Assembly (NCBI GenBank): GCA_963920635.1
Contig: OY987298.1
Span: 126,179,735-126,243,734, forward strand
Source: Pseudeuparius sepicola
Lineage: Eukaryota; Arthropoda; Insecta; Coleoptera; Anthribidae
Length of the DNA: 64,000 bases
Reading direction: 5' to 3'
The position numbers and the translations under genes were made by a program. The notes below the pieces were generated by a model, which was not told the origin of the DNA, searched no databases, and saw only the letters and a program-made list of their open reading frames with translations. Shown piece after piece: positions 36,132 through 48,336 of this stretch. The number at the start of each line of letters is the position of its first letter. The first letter of the stretch is position 1.

Positions 36132-37223
36132 ATAGACCGGGAGAGAGTGACAGATTTTTGGAAGTGATTTTACTCAGTATGCCTTTCAAATATAGAGTGT
36201 GGATACAAATTGTGGAATATTGCTTATATTTCTTAAAATATTCCTCATATCAAAAACATGTTTTAATTAAAGTGTTATTATTATTATTATTATATATTAT
36301 TACTACTAAAAAGGAAATAATTTCCCCTAATACTTTTATTAAAACATGTTTTTGATATGAAGAATATTTTAAGAAATATAAGCAATATTCCACAATTTGT
36401 ATCCACACTGTATATTCTCGCAATCATAAGGTATGAATCAGAGAGTCATCCTGGGTTCTTCATATGAAAAACTGAGTTTTCATTTATTCGATAAATATGC
36501 GTCTTGATATGATTTTAGTCAGGCTGCTATGTGTTTTATAATGAAGTTCAGAAGTTCAATGTAGAAAATTCCTCGGAAAACCATAGGCATACCGTTAACG
36601 TGGACCCAAAGGGCTACTATTGTCACCTGAACTTGTATTTTAACAATTAATTTTTCCACGTTTCTGAACAGGCTGCCAATGAGAAGTATGCAAGTTCTTG
36701 TCATAAAACATAAAACTGTTGAAGGAAAGATGGCATACCGTTTCGCATGTCCAACTACACTTTACATCGAATAAATCGTTTAAATGATTAAATAACATTC
36801 AATATAAACTGTACTCGGACATGCGCAAACGGTATGAACATCTTTTTTCAGAAGTTTCATAACAAGGACTTGTACACTTCTCATCGGCAGCCTGCTCAGA
36901 AACGTGGAAAAATGAATTATTAAAATACAAATTTCACGTGGCAATAATAGCCCTTTGGGCCTACTCTAACGGTATGCCTATGGTTTTCCGAGGAATGTTC
37001 TATTTTGAACTTCATTATAAAACACATGGCAGCCTGACCAATATCATATCAAAACCCATATTTTTCGAATAAATGCAAACTCACTTTTCCACATGAAGAA
37101 CCCAGGATGACTCCCTGATTCATATCTTATTTTTGTGAGAATATACGCAACATATTACCCTTTGAAAGACATACTGAGTAAAATCACGTCCAAAAATCGG
37201 TCACTATCTCCCGCCCGGTCTAT
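36132..37223. mobile_element. Inverted-repeat element, 1092 bp, with ATAGACCGGG ends
   Basis: ATAGACCGGGAGAGAGTGAC on the left is inverted at 37205-37223 on the right. Arms of roughly 450 bp follow (TTTACTCAGTATG, CCATAGGCATACCGTTA, GCCCTTTGGG). A palindromic MITE interrupts the left arm. No gene. Confidence 0.8.
36195..36410. mobile_element. Nested palindromic MITE, 216 bp
   Basis: TA at 36193-36194 and 36411-36412 flanks AGTGTGGATAC...GTATCCACACT. Arms are about 90 bp around an ATT-rich centre. The right arm of the host element at about 37130-37165 preserves an uninterrupted counterpart of the insertion site. Confidence 0.85.
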
Positions 37224-37689
37224 AAGTTTAGGGAGTGAAGTGAGCGGGTGGATGTGATTGAAGGCTCTATCGTTTTACCTGTGTATTCTATAAACCCTTA
37301 CGATACAAAAGTTATTAAAGGTTATTTGGAACGTCTTTTTTACCTTACCTATTTTTTCTATGCTTTAAAATTTACGCTTACATTGGGTAACTTCTCAATT
37401 GCTGTAGTTGAGACGCTCCCAGATAGAACCATTTTTACAGAAAAGCAAATTTGCGATTGCTTTGCACTAATTACTTTCCCTTAGTTTAATTCCTGACCAG
37501 GGCGAAAAATGCTTATTTACAAAGGCGATGCCTTTTCATTATTTTGTGTTTAAGGGGAAAAACAGTGGGGTGCCGCTCAAAGCGCAGAATGTCCTCTTAG
37601 ATACCTTTAAGGGACAAAGGCGATTATTTTCAATTCAAGGAAGTATCGGAAACAAAGAACTCCGTTTTTTTCAAGAAAAACATTCTTAA

Positions 37690-37724
37690 CATAGAAGAAT
37701 ATATCTGCAGTATATTCTTCTATG
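37690..37724. repeat. Perfect 14-bp hairpin
   Basis: CATAGAAGAATATA and TATATTCTTCTATG are exact complements with a 7-base loop, and outer bases (CATTCTTAA / TTAAGGAATG) extend the stem imperfectly. Confidence 0.7.
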
Positions 37725-37891
37725 ATTCTTAAGGAATGAAACTATATAGAAGTGAAGATTTTACTAAAAGGTTTATTAATATTTAGTTGACAGAGAAACA
37801 GTGTGTCTGAGACGCTTAAACAGAAGTATGGAAAATCCCGCATGCAGTTTAAGAGATAGTAAAATAGCATTTGATATTTCAAATTACAAAT

Positions 37892-38264
37892 ACTATACTA
37901 AAATCGAGCAACTCTTACGCCTGGCTTAAACAAGAGCACTTGCGTGAGATATTCTCCAGGGCCGCACTGAGGCACGACCTTTACTTAATTTTTACAATTT
38001 TTACATCAAAATATTTCGGAAAACAATTATTGGCTTAATTAAAATGGTTAAAAAAATCGATAAAATTATTTGTGGCAGTGTCTAAATAGCTGAAAACAAC
38101 AAGATAAAACCGCATAACTACACTTTTGCGAGCGAGTACGTCCCTGTTGCCGAGTCGGGTAAAATGTTTTATATTTATATATAGCCTACCGACCAATCGG
38201 GGAACGTCATTGAACACGTGGTTTTATTTACGCCAGCCGTACGGATTGCTCGATTTTAGTATAG
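37892..38264. mobile_element. MITE family 'CTATACTAAAATCGAGCAA', copy A
   Basis: CTATACTAAAATCGAGCAA is found at the left end and inverted at the right end, followed inward by CTTACGCCTGGC / GTACGGCTGGCG. The whole 373-bp unit recurs inverted at 49127-49493. Superfamily and target duplication are unresolved. Confidence 0.8.
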
Positions 38265-39650
38265 AATATCAGATATCGTCGCGGTAGAGGCGTTCGGAGC
38301 GTTGCTAACTAATTATTTAGACTGCGTATTTTTTTGCTTCAATCGACCCTGGTCCGAAAAAAAAGTTGCATTCATAGGTAAAATGTAGGTACCTACCTAT
38401 ATAAAATAAAAATAAATTAACTCGTATTTTCGTAAATAATATTTGCAGGTAATTGCTCACAATAACGTATTATTAAAGACGCTATACACGCTCCTTGCAA
38501 CGACTGTTTAAATGCTTCGGCATTTCAAAGTCCCATAGTTTTCCTAATCGGTCGTAATTTATGAGAAAAACTTAATACAAAAAACTGAGAGGGCTTGCGA
38601 AGTTTCAAAAGTCTAGGCTTACTTTGATTTTTTTTTACATTTTTCGAATTTTTTTTGTAGAAAAGTTCCCTTTATGTTTGTAGCTTTCACGTCAAAATTG
38701 CATTAAGGAAACTTGTTCAAGAGCTATAGGCCTACTTTGTTTTTTCTGCTAAAAAACTTAAAACGCATAAAATCAAAGTATAGGTTTAGACATTTATAAT
38801 GTTTGACACCTACGCAGTTTTTCATCGTGGACAAGTTAATAACTTTTTGACGCAGAAGCTAATGAAAGGGCACCTTTTCAAAAAATTTGAAAATTTGGCG
38901 AACTTATACTTAGTTTTTCACTTTTATTTACTGGTGTGAGAAATTAGTATTTTCAAAGCATAGAAGATTTTTTAAATGTAAAATTATGTCACAAATTAAT
39001 ATCAAGCAGGGCTGAACCACAAACGGTCAAATTTAACCTTGACATTTTTTTATTTATAAGAGTTGTCAAATCAATTCAGGAATACACTGTATATACATGT
39101 GAAACCGGAAGAAGGAAATGGAACAAAAATTACAATTTCAAATAATAGCGAGTGAACGTTTATTAAAATAATAAATTGTCAGTAAAATAAAAGGATAATT
39201 TTTCATCATCTTCAATATGTGACTTATTTATCCGCTTTCACTATTTCTTACGCTCTGTCTCTCTATATAAAGTGGCATTTCCACGAAACTCTCAAGTAGT
39301 TTGGCCAATTACCTCATAATTTGTAGCTGCGGAGAGGGGCGCCTCTACAGCGAGCACCGCCAAGTTATTCATGGGGTAAAAAAGGGAGAGGGGGAATAAA
39401 TCAACCTGCCAGACAAATGAAATCACGGCTTACTTAAGTTTTTGGAGGCGCAGTAGAAAAAGGCGCGGCGAGAGGAATAAGGGCAAAAGCCCGCAGGGGA
39501 CAAAAAGCCTCGTTCGGGATTACCCGGACGCCTTCCCAACCCTCCAGCCCTGGCTGAGGTTAATAAAAAATGCATTCGCGTTTGATCTCAGGATTCGCCA
39601 GTCATCATTATTCAACTGCGGTACGAGAAGGATGATTATGTATTTATCAG
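38265..39650. other. Unannotated stretch
   Basis: No gene was recognised. 39330-39560 is GC-richer, but all frames are interrupted. Confidence 0.35.
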
Positions 39651-39653
39651 ATA

Positions 39654-39847
39654 TATACGTTGAATGTCAAGGTTTGTATAAATATTAAACAAAACGCAAC
39701 GAATTTATGGTAATCTCTCCATGACAGTATTCAGGACACTGAGCTTTATTGACCATAGTTAGAATCTATTGTTTAACTGTGGCGTAATATCACAGGTAGA
39801 TAGAATAAAAATTTCTGATTAACAAGATTGTGTGGCGCATAGGTATA
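39654..39847 (+). repeat. 194-bp direct repeat, left copy
   Basis: This segment (TATACGTTGAATGTCAAGG to GCGCATAGGTATA) recurs at 41059-41249 in the same orientation with about ten differences. The two copies lie directly against the two ends of a mariner foldback, whose TA target falls exactly at the junction. Confidence 0.85.
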
Positions 39848-41058
39848 CAGGGTGATTCACGTAAGTTGTTCATTAGAAGTTTACGGGGAAGGAAATTTTG
39901 GTTACTTATATATAACAGTTTGTAAACTTTCTTTCTAAAATATTTTCAACTTACGATCACTTCCGGTTATACCGGAAGTCGATAGCAACTTTGTTATTTC
40001 AAATAGAACACCCTATATATTATTACACCATTTGGTTCCCTATTAAATTCCAAATCTTTTTTATGAATATAATGTGTACCCTATTCCTAACTCTTTTCGA
40101 GATATTCGCAAACTTTTGATTTTTTTGAGTGTTGCAGCCATCGACTATAGTGATGATAACTTCGAAATTTATGAACCTGGAAAACTGAAATTTTGGACTG
40201 TCGTAGGCGAAAGTCAACTTTATTAAATGGTCTGTATGCCATTTCAAAATATTGATAATGAATATTTAATTTGAGCCATTCTTGTGTGTTGACAAGAATG
40301 GCTCAAATTAACTATTCTAATGAAAATATTTTAACTGTTCAGTTAATATTTTACTGTTTGGAACACAATAAATGACAATCACAAATGAAAAATCCATGGC
40401 TTCCTATTAGGAAAGGTCCGTTGTTTCTTGATATGGGGCAGCAAAAATACGTATTTTGCGTAATAACGAAGCAACCGCTTCATGTAGACATATAGTGTGT
40501 TATATCTTTTTGAACTGTCTTTTCATAAGCATTTCAATGGTGCAATAAAAAAATATGGGTTCCATTTGAAAAAAAAAATGAGATTTTTCAATTTTTCGAT
40601 GTTGATATTGGGAATTTTTTCCCGAACACCCTGTACAATATTTTGAAATGGCATACAGACAATTTAATAAAGTAGACTTTCGCTTACGACAGTCCAAAAT
40701 TTCAGTTTTCCAGATTCAGAAATTTCTAAGTTATCATAACTATGGTCGATGGCTGCAACACTCAAAAAAATTAAAAATTTGCGAATATCTCGAAAAGAGT
40801 TTGGAATAGGGTACATATTATATGCAGAAAAAAGATTTGGAATTGATTAGGGAACCAAATGGTGTAATAACATATAGGGTGTTCTATTTGAAATAACAAA
40901 GTTGCTATCGACTTCCGGTATAACCGGAAGTGATCGGAAGTTGAAAATATTTTAGAAAGAAAGTTAACATCCTGTTATATAAGTAACCAAAATTTCAAAT
41001 CAAAATTCGCACTTCTTCCCCGTAAACTTCTAATGAACCACTTACGTGAATCACCCTG
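39848..41058. mobile_element. Mariner-type foldback element, 1211 bp
   Basis: TA flanks CAGGGTGATTCACGTAAG and its inverse TTACGTGAATCACCCTG. Arms run for about 400 bp (GATCACTTCCGGTTATACCG, GGCTGCAACACTC, ATTTTGAAATGGCATACAGAC). The central part holds a second, partly lost insertion: one CACCCTG-TA end at 40628 faces the left half without a mate. No gene. Confidence 0.85.
40269..40309. repeat. Perfect 18-bp hairpin
   Basis: AATTTGAGCCATTCTTGT and ACAAGAATGGCTCAAATT are exact complements separated by 5 bases, in the middle of the foldback element. Confidence 0.8.
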
Positions 41059-41249
41059 TATACGTTGAATATCAAGGTAAATATTAAACGAAACGCGACA
41101 AATTGGTGGTAATCTCTCCATGACAATATTAATCAGGACACTGAGCTTTGTTGACCATAGTTAGAATCTATTGTTTAACTGTGGCGTAATATCACAGGTA
41201 GATACAATAAAAATTTCTAATTAACAAGATTGTGTGGCGCATAGGTATA
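41059..41249 (+). repeat. 194-bp direct repeat, right copy
   Basis: Second copy of 39654-39847, beginning at the right border of the mariner foldback. Confidence 0.85.
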
Positions 41250-42436
41250 GGTGTGGCGTAGCGTGCTTAAAAATTTAACGATGCTGTCGCCTTAGTAAAC
41301 TTTTAAGCTTAATTTGCCATACCAATCTTTTTCCAACAGTAATAGTTACCTATACCACTTTTTTACTTTACTTTTACGTACTAAGTTTACACAAGGAGCA
41401 AAAGTGCTGCACTTAATTTTTTGGCCGCAACAACTCTACTTAGGTGTCTGTTACTTTCTGTTCGCCATGAACGTAGGTGTTAACCCTTTTTCACTAAGCA
41501 AGCATTTTAAATTATAGTAGCATGTAGCATGTGGCATGCGTGTAAATTCTGCACAGCAACAAACACTTTAGACAATTTAAACTAAATTATACTAATTAGG
41601 AAGCTGACAGCTTGCGGAACTAAATAATTGTGTGTTTATTGCAAACAACACACCGATGGCACACTATACACACTAGTTCGTACTTAGACTTCTCTACAAA
41701 TTTGACTAGTTTCAACGAATACAAAGCGAAAGTACATGGCGAAAGTGTTCCTTCCTTTCTTTGGATCAACGTTGCTTTAACACGGAAGATAACTAAAACT
41801 ATACCTACCTATAACGTATGAGAGGATTAACATTTTAAATATCCTTCATTTAAATTCCTGCATTTTAAATATCCTGCTTTATTACGAATTACGTTATTTT
41901 TACGGTAACGAATTCCCTTTGCGGTCAATAATTAGCAGTTTTGTCATATTAACAGAGCTTTTATAGAGATTTGTTTGTGATAACATGAAATTTCCACGCT
42001 TATGAAGAAAATCATATGCATAGACCATTACGTGAATTGCAGAAGAATGAACACTATTTTGGAATTACGTGATGATCTGTGCAACTAGTTGAAAAACCGC
42101 GAATTCTGGATATGATATTTTGAGTATTTTGTAACATATGCAAGAACTAAAGTAGAAAATTTTGTTTATAGCCCCAAAGCGAACCAATGGTCTACTATAT
42201 AAAGAATAAGAAACTGGAAAATCTAATGCGTTCTGTACTTACTTACACCACAGCTAGCCATGGACTTCATTTGAAACCAAAAGGTATTACCAAAATATTT
42301 TTGCTCACTTTTTATGCTCGCTTTTCTTAATAAATCTAAGGAAATATGTCATAAACTTGTCAAATTAGAGGAACATACCAAACAATCATTTTATTTTATT
42401 TTGGGTATTAAATTCCTTTTAACAGATATAATAATT

Positions 42437-42532
42437 CTGAACTGCAATTCTTTGCCCATTTGACCTTTGTTCTAGCTCTGCTAGTTTCCGAGATCCCCAT
42501 AGTGGTCATCGAAAAAACACCCACTGCATATT
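42437..42532. mobile_element. Mariner-family end fragment, copy 3
   Basis: TTTGTTCTAGCTCTGCTAGT and CCGAGATCCCCATAGTGGTC match the right ends at 8595-8659 and 22590-22655. The terminal CACCCTG has decayed to ACCCACTG. Only the last ~95 bp is present. Confidence 0.75.
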
Positions 42533-42666
42533 AATGTTGTGATTGGATTCCTGATTGTTGTATGAATCGAATAATTTTTTTAATCATCAAAATCCGCTCA
42601 TGCGAAATAATATCAAAAGTAAAAGAAAATTGACACGCACTCTGTACTTAGGTACCTATTACTTAC

Positions 42667-42838
42667 GACGATTTTTTACCACCGCGATTTTCTCGCTTAT
42701 TTTGTGCCCCACAAGAAGAACTTAGTTGACTCTGAAAAAGAAAACAACATCTATGGCCAATTTGTCGGGCAATATAAAAAAACTGTAATGTTTTCTACTG
42801 TGGGCACAAAATAATCGAGAAAATGGTGGTAGTAGTTA
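42667..42838. mobile_element. MITE of the ACCACCGCGATTTTCTCGC family, short copy
   Basis: TACCACCGCGATTTTCTCGC and GGGCACAAAATAATCGAGAA..GGTGGTA form inverted ends around ~100 bp. The same ends bound 47549-48336. Confidence 0.65.
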
Positions 42839-43554
42839 CAATTATTTTGTAAAACGGTCTGAAAACTAAGACAAATCCTCTCAAAATTACTTAAAGATTA
42901 ACGGGTGCTTTCGCTTGCTATTAGTGGTAAATAATGAGGTCTTTCCAAGCAACTGGTCTCGATCTCAACGTGAAATCTCACCAGTTAAATAGAAGGGTTT
43001 CAGGATGCAGCAGAAACGCATCAGCGTCGACCATACTTGCAGCCACTTGAAATCTCAAGTGGTTAGTTACGTCAGAGGTCTATACAACCTACACTCATGT
43101 TGATGTTATGTTCGTGCAAGTACGCAATTCTGTCCTCCAAATCGATTTGATGTGCCCACCTTTGGGAGCAGCGAGGATTTCAGTGGAACGAATACTCCAG
43201 ACGATTTTAGATAAACACTCTTCAAAAGATCGTAGATGAGAGCAATAAAACTAACAATCGATCGAGGTACACATTAGCGTGCAATTGCGAAAGTGGTACG
43301 GGATATACTTTTCCGTAGACTTTGTATAACTAGACATTATTACGCAGAAGAGTTATTTTTTAATTGTAAGCTATCTGAGCCTGTGCCTACACACTTAAAA
43401 ATCGACCAGTAAGCATGATCCAAAGTGTTAAAATTCTGACAGAGTTAACCAGATGGTCCAGCACTGCAGGTTAAACATTAACTTACTTAAATCATTAATC
43501 GTTCCTGGATATTCTGTACTGGGTTATGCTAGAATCAGTCGACTCTCTTGGTCT

Positions 43555-43661
43555 GCCGCAAATGGCAACGAAGACAAAATAATAGTAATTGCCCCCCTCC
43601 CCCGCACAAGCATGTGGTTGCTTCTGGGGTACTCCTAGTTTGGAGTATTGTGAGGGTGAGA
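43555..43661 (+). repeat. SINE-like 107-bp repeat, copy B
   Basis: Differs from 144-250 at one base. It is followed by AATATTATTAATATT. The left junction differs completely from copy A, so the shared unit is exactly delimited at its 5' side. Confidence 0.55.
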
Positions 43662-44944
43662 AATATTATTAATATTCTACCAACCTGTGGACGATTCAGA
43701 ATGCAATCTTTTAGGATTTAGACAATGGATGCTGGTTCCTGGTTCACTCTGTCAGTTACCGAAAATAATTTGTTCCATAAACAAACCTTTAAACTATATT
43801 TTTCGTTAAATACAATATGACAAACGAGGTCATAAATTACAAAGTTAACATATATTAAATATTATGTTCAAATGTAAAACTAACTTATACATTGCAAACG
43901 AAATATAATAGTAACTTTCTAGTACCTACTTCTTAATTTGACTATCAACAAATTCAAGATATCATAGGAAATAATCAAATACTACAATATGGTAATGTTA
44001 ATTTAGCATTTATTTGGTATCCAGATATGTTAAACATTGACAAATAATATAGGTTGTTAAACATATATTTCACATTTTCGTTTGTAACATTAACATATTA
44101 CGACATAAGGTTAAATTTAGCACACAACGAAATTCCTCATTTACATATTTTTGAATGTGGACCAGATGGAACAGCCAAAAAATATTAAATTTAACATGTT
44201 GTTTTTAACTGAGCATGCTGTGTTTTTATACATTATCGTATATTGATCTTTCGTACTATTCTGGGAACGGTTGATTAAATAATGTCTTGTCATTTGCTCA
44301 GTCAAGACCGCAGCTCCCAAGGTTTTGTACGGCCTCTAGGTAATATTTTTATTTTGGCACGCTCATGTTCTCGAACCAGTGGCTTAATTACGGAAGACTA
44401 GGCCCGTGTTCAAAATTTTGTGTTTTTTTTTATGTTTGAAAGTGGTGTAACAATGAAAAAATTGTACATGCAGGATTTCCTATTTTCGACACTTTTGCAA
44501 GTTATATTTTGAAATTCTTACCTCCTAGAAAAAAACCGTGTACACTACTGAATTCTACATGAAAAAATCTATAACGGTCGATTTTTATCATTTCAACAAG
44601 TTAGTATATATTTTTAAGGGATAAAGGGGGGTGCCTTAAATGGCAAATTTTGAAAATCGCCTTGTGTTTAAAAAGCTAAGTAGGCCGCATGAAAATTCTG
44701 TATACTAGCCTTTCTTTTTATGAAAAAGTAGGTCAGTGTCCCGAAAACCGCAACTCCCTATTTCAAAAAATAAAAGAGATACCTCGCAAAAGTATCGAAA
44801 ATGGGTCACCTTGTAGGTGCATAGAGAATAATCCAAGTTAAACTTTGTATTGACCAACAGTTAAAAATAATGCACATTGCTCACTACAGGTCGAAAAACG
44901 CCATTTTATAGGTCAAAATGTGGAATCACCATGTACGTTCTGTA

Positions 44945-45590
44945 CAGGGTGATCCAAACTCGAAGCCCCAGGCCTACTGCGGGAACACGAAAACTGAAAA
45001 TAATATTTCGAACAGGGGCTCTTAAATGGAATGGAATGAAAAACATGGAATTTCTTTCTATTCACTAGGATCGGTTTTCCGAAATCTAGCTAACCATGAA
45101 AACAATTATTGCGATAGTCAGAAATTATTTAAGAGTATGTTTGTTAGGGTGCCTTGTGCATCATTATAAACATGTTCCACTGGGGTATTTTTTAAATTTT
45201 TGAATCATGCTTGTTACTGACTTGTTTGCTATTATAGTTTATTACAAAAATAGTTTTTTAATATTCCAGTTGAAAAAATTTAAGGGTGCACAAGACAACC
45301 TAACATTCTATTAAATAATTTCTGACTATCAATTGTAAATTTTTTTTATAAATTTTTTAAAGTTGTTGAGAATAATAATGACTTTCAATATTTAGGAAAA
45401 AATTGTATGTTTCTGGGGAAAATATTGATGACGTCACAGCGGCCATTTCCCCAAACAACAAAAAAGCAAATTTTCGGTCATAATTGGGCCTTATAATAGT
45501 ATGTCCCATTTAAGAGCCCCTGTTCGAAATTTTATTTCCAATTTTTGTGTTCCCGCAGTGGGCTTGGGGCTTAGAGTTTGGATCATTATG
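44945..45590. mobile_element. Mariner-type inverted-repeat element, 646 bp
   Basis: TA flanks CAGGGTGATCCAAACTC and GAGTTTGGATCATTATG (right end degenerate). Arms include GGCCTACTGCGGGAACAC / GTGTTCCCGCAGTGGGC, AACAGGGGCTCTTAAATGG and ATAGTCAGAAATTATTTAA. A further lone CACCCTG-TA end lies at 45788. No gene. Confidence 0.75.
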
Positions 45591-46316
45591 TAGGTACATT
45601 TACTCCTAAGTTATTATACATTTTTTGTACTACCCATATATTTTTTGTACTACAAATTCTCAGTTTATTACGCAGCACCACATCAATCGGCTCGCATCGG
45701 AAAAACCGAAATTTATGCGCCCTGCATGAATCTTGGTGGCGGTGGGCCCCTAGCAGCTCTGGGCCCGTATTCACCGCACACTCTGAACACCCTGTAGTTA
45801 CGCCACTTTCTCGAACATTTTACCTGGACATGAACCTAATTAAATGGAAGCAGTGCTGGATGCGGCAGCAGCGCATCAACGGCATCAAGCGTTCTCCTGT
45901 TAAATCTCGCTTCCGTTGATGTTACGTTACGTTACGTTCGTGTAAATGCTCAATTCAGTTCCCCCGATAGATTTAAAGGCGCACCATAAACCCGGACCTA
46001 AATGAAGCACTACGGGAGTTTTTCGATAAACTACTGGGGAAGCAATAATACCAACGTGCCAAGTAAACGTTTGCATGCATATACAGTATGTCCGGTCTGC
46101 GGCTGGAGTTTACAAGAGGTGAAATGGGACAAAAAGTGAAAGATTCGAAAAAAGTCATTCTGGATAAAAGTTTTTGCTTATCTAGAAAGTATGATTCACC
46201 ACGAGAAACTGCAATTTTATTGTATAGGGTGGGTAAAAAATCAAAAATGTTATTTTCCGTAAGATTTTTGCAAGAAAAGTAAAAAATATATATATACGTA
46301 ACAAAGTCATTCTTAT

Positions 46317-46484
46317 TTAAACGTATTTTCTTTTGCTTCGTTTACAACTACTGACTCTTGATTTACGTCTTCTACGTCTTGAGCTGAATCTTCCATCTGA
46401 GATACATGGATGGATACCACTTTCCATAGACATTTCTTCATCAACGACCCAGTCAGGATCATCACCCCTTTCTACTTCTTCATT
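46317..46484 (-). CDS. Candidate terminal exon of an acidic/basic nuclear-type protein
   Basis: On the minus strand, after a possible acceptor (CCGTAG|AATGAAG), 55 codons read NEEVERGDDPDWVVDEEMSM, ESGIHPCISDGRFSSRRRRR, KSRVSSCKRSKRKYV, then TAA. The sharp switch from acidic to Arg/Lys-rich (a nuclear-localisation-like tail) is unlike chance AT-rich translation. It lies next to a degenerate tandem repeat that is also coding-like on this strand. No family is recognised. It could be a decayed transposase-derived or chromatin-related gene. Confidence 0.3.
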   Translation of the reverse strand, partial: NEEVERGDDPDWVVDEEMSMESGIHPCISDGRFSSRRRRRKSRVSSCKRSKRKYV

Positions 46485-46540
46485 CTACGGGATGCATTTT
46501 CAAATTGTTTTCATACGCGGCCTGAACTCTTTTACAAGTT

Positions 46541-47060
46541 TTCTTCTGCATTTTTAATGCCTTCATTCACAGTTTCACTATGTAATTCTACAATAATTAT
46601 TATTGAAATTTTTAGCATTGATAAACATATTGACAGCATTTTAAAACAAGACAAACCTTCGAACGGATTAAGCACAATGCTACCATACTCATACTCACCC
46701 TCAACTTCACTAATTTCACATTCTTAATGAGCTTCTGTGACAAATTAGTATTTTGTAAGTTTTCTGTTTTATTTTAAAGCCTTTATTCACAGTTCCACTC
46801 TGTAATTCTATAATTGAAATATTGGAGCACTATAGTAAACATAGTGACAGCACTTTAAAACAAGTCAGACCTTTGAACGTTTGGAGCACAATGTTATTGT
46901 ACCTACCCGCCCTCAACTTCAATACTTTCACATTCTTCTGGAACTTCTACGGAAAATTTATTTTCTACGGTTTCTTCTCCATTTTTAATGCCTTCATTCA
47001 CCAGTCCACGTTATAATTCTAAAATTAAAATATCGGAAATTGATAAACATAATAACAGGC
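46541..47060 (-). repeat. Degenerate ~215-bp tandem repeat, coding-like on the minus strand
   Basis: C(T/C)TTATTCAC-type landmarks recur at 46561, 46781 and 46992 (periods of 220 and 211 bp), with CAGCA(T/C)TTTAAAACAAG and CTCAACTTCA(C/A)TA also repeated. On the minus strand successive units translate as related acidic peptides (VNEGIKNAEENL, VNEGIKNGEETVENKF, VPEECESIEVEGG), each with stops, suggesting a decayed repeat protein or duplicated exon. Confidence 0.5.
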
Positions 47061-47548
47061 AGACAAGCCAGACTTTCGAATTTTATTGTTGCCAGTTGCT
47101 ATTAACCATTCGGCACTGTCCAGAATATTTTCCGTTATTATTCTTAAAGACTGGTTCACTCATCATCCCAGTTATTTATGCTTGTTCGGAGCGCAACCAT
47201 TTTACTGCAACTTTCTGGCACCTTTTTCGAATATATAAGTCGTCCGAGAAGAAAGTCATGTGTCATGTCCAGGTTGTTGCCGCAAACTATTCGCAAAACT
47301 ATGCTCTACGCGGATAATCAACTTCACGAATTTCTTAATAAATTAAGAGGCATTATTAGGGCTGCAAAGGTTAATATTTTTTAATTATGACAGGTTCTAA
47401 CAGAGATATGTTCTCCAGTAAGCTAAGACAAAATTCGCAGAGACGTTTTAGGAGCATCTTCCATAACTTGCTTGATATTTTTCTTGCGTCAGGCGTTAAA
47501 TGAACGATCGATACAAATTTGCGTTGCTATAATAATAGATGATAATAG

Positions 47549-48336
47549 GATGATTTTCTAGGACTACCACCGAGACTTTCTCGCTTACTTTGCGCCAAAA
47601 AAAAACCCGTAAGGAACAAAAATGTGGCGATTTTGGACAGCTAAGTGGTGAGGAAAAAGAAAACGGAATTCATGGCCAACTTGTCGCGAAATATAAAGAA
47701 AACTTCAAATTGAGCAAAACTATTAATAGCCGCAGAATGTTTATTTTAAGAGACATAGGAAAATTTTTATATCGAAAATTGATGGCAATGAGAAGCTTTA
47801 TCCATCCTTGTGCTCAGATAGTGTCAGCAAATTATACAGGGTCTTCGGCTCTCTTGAGGGCATGGAAATTTTTGTTGACGAAAAGTTGGGCATGGAGGCC
47901 AATTTCTTTTTAACGTCACCTGGCTTACCAAAATTGCCATATTTTATGTTCTTACGTATTTTCTGTGCGGCCCGAAATAAGCGAGAAAATCGCTTAATAA
48001 GGAATAAGCAAAAAACAATTCATAGCCTCACGAGAGCCGAAGAGTCTGTGCAATCTTTTGAAACTATCTGAGTACCCAGTTGCATAAAGCTTCTTAGTGC
48101 CATCAATTTTCATTACGAAAGTTTTCCTCTATCTGTTAAAATAAACATTCTACGGTTATTGATTGTTTTGCTCATTTGAGTTTTTGTTTATATTGCGCGA
48201 CGAGTTGGCCATGGATGCCAATTATTTCTTTTGCAGCATCCCTTAGCTGTCCAAAATTGCCACATTTTTTCAGGTTTTTATTTGTAGGGCGCAAAATAAG
48301 GGAGAAAAGCGCGGTGGTAGTTCTAAAAAAATCATC
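47549..48336. mobile_element. Inverted-repeat element of the ACCACCG(C/A)GA family, 788 bp
   Basis: GATGATTTTCTAGGACTACC and its inverse GGTGGTAGTTCTAAAAAAAT bound arms of about 250 bp (CATGGCCAACT(T/C)GTCGCG, ATTGAGCAAAAC, ATGTTTATTTTAA). A partial third copy of the inner end (GGCCCGAAATAAGCGAGAAA) lies at 47970-48000, so two insertions may be superimposed. No gene. Confidence 0.7.
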
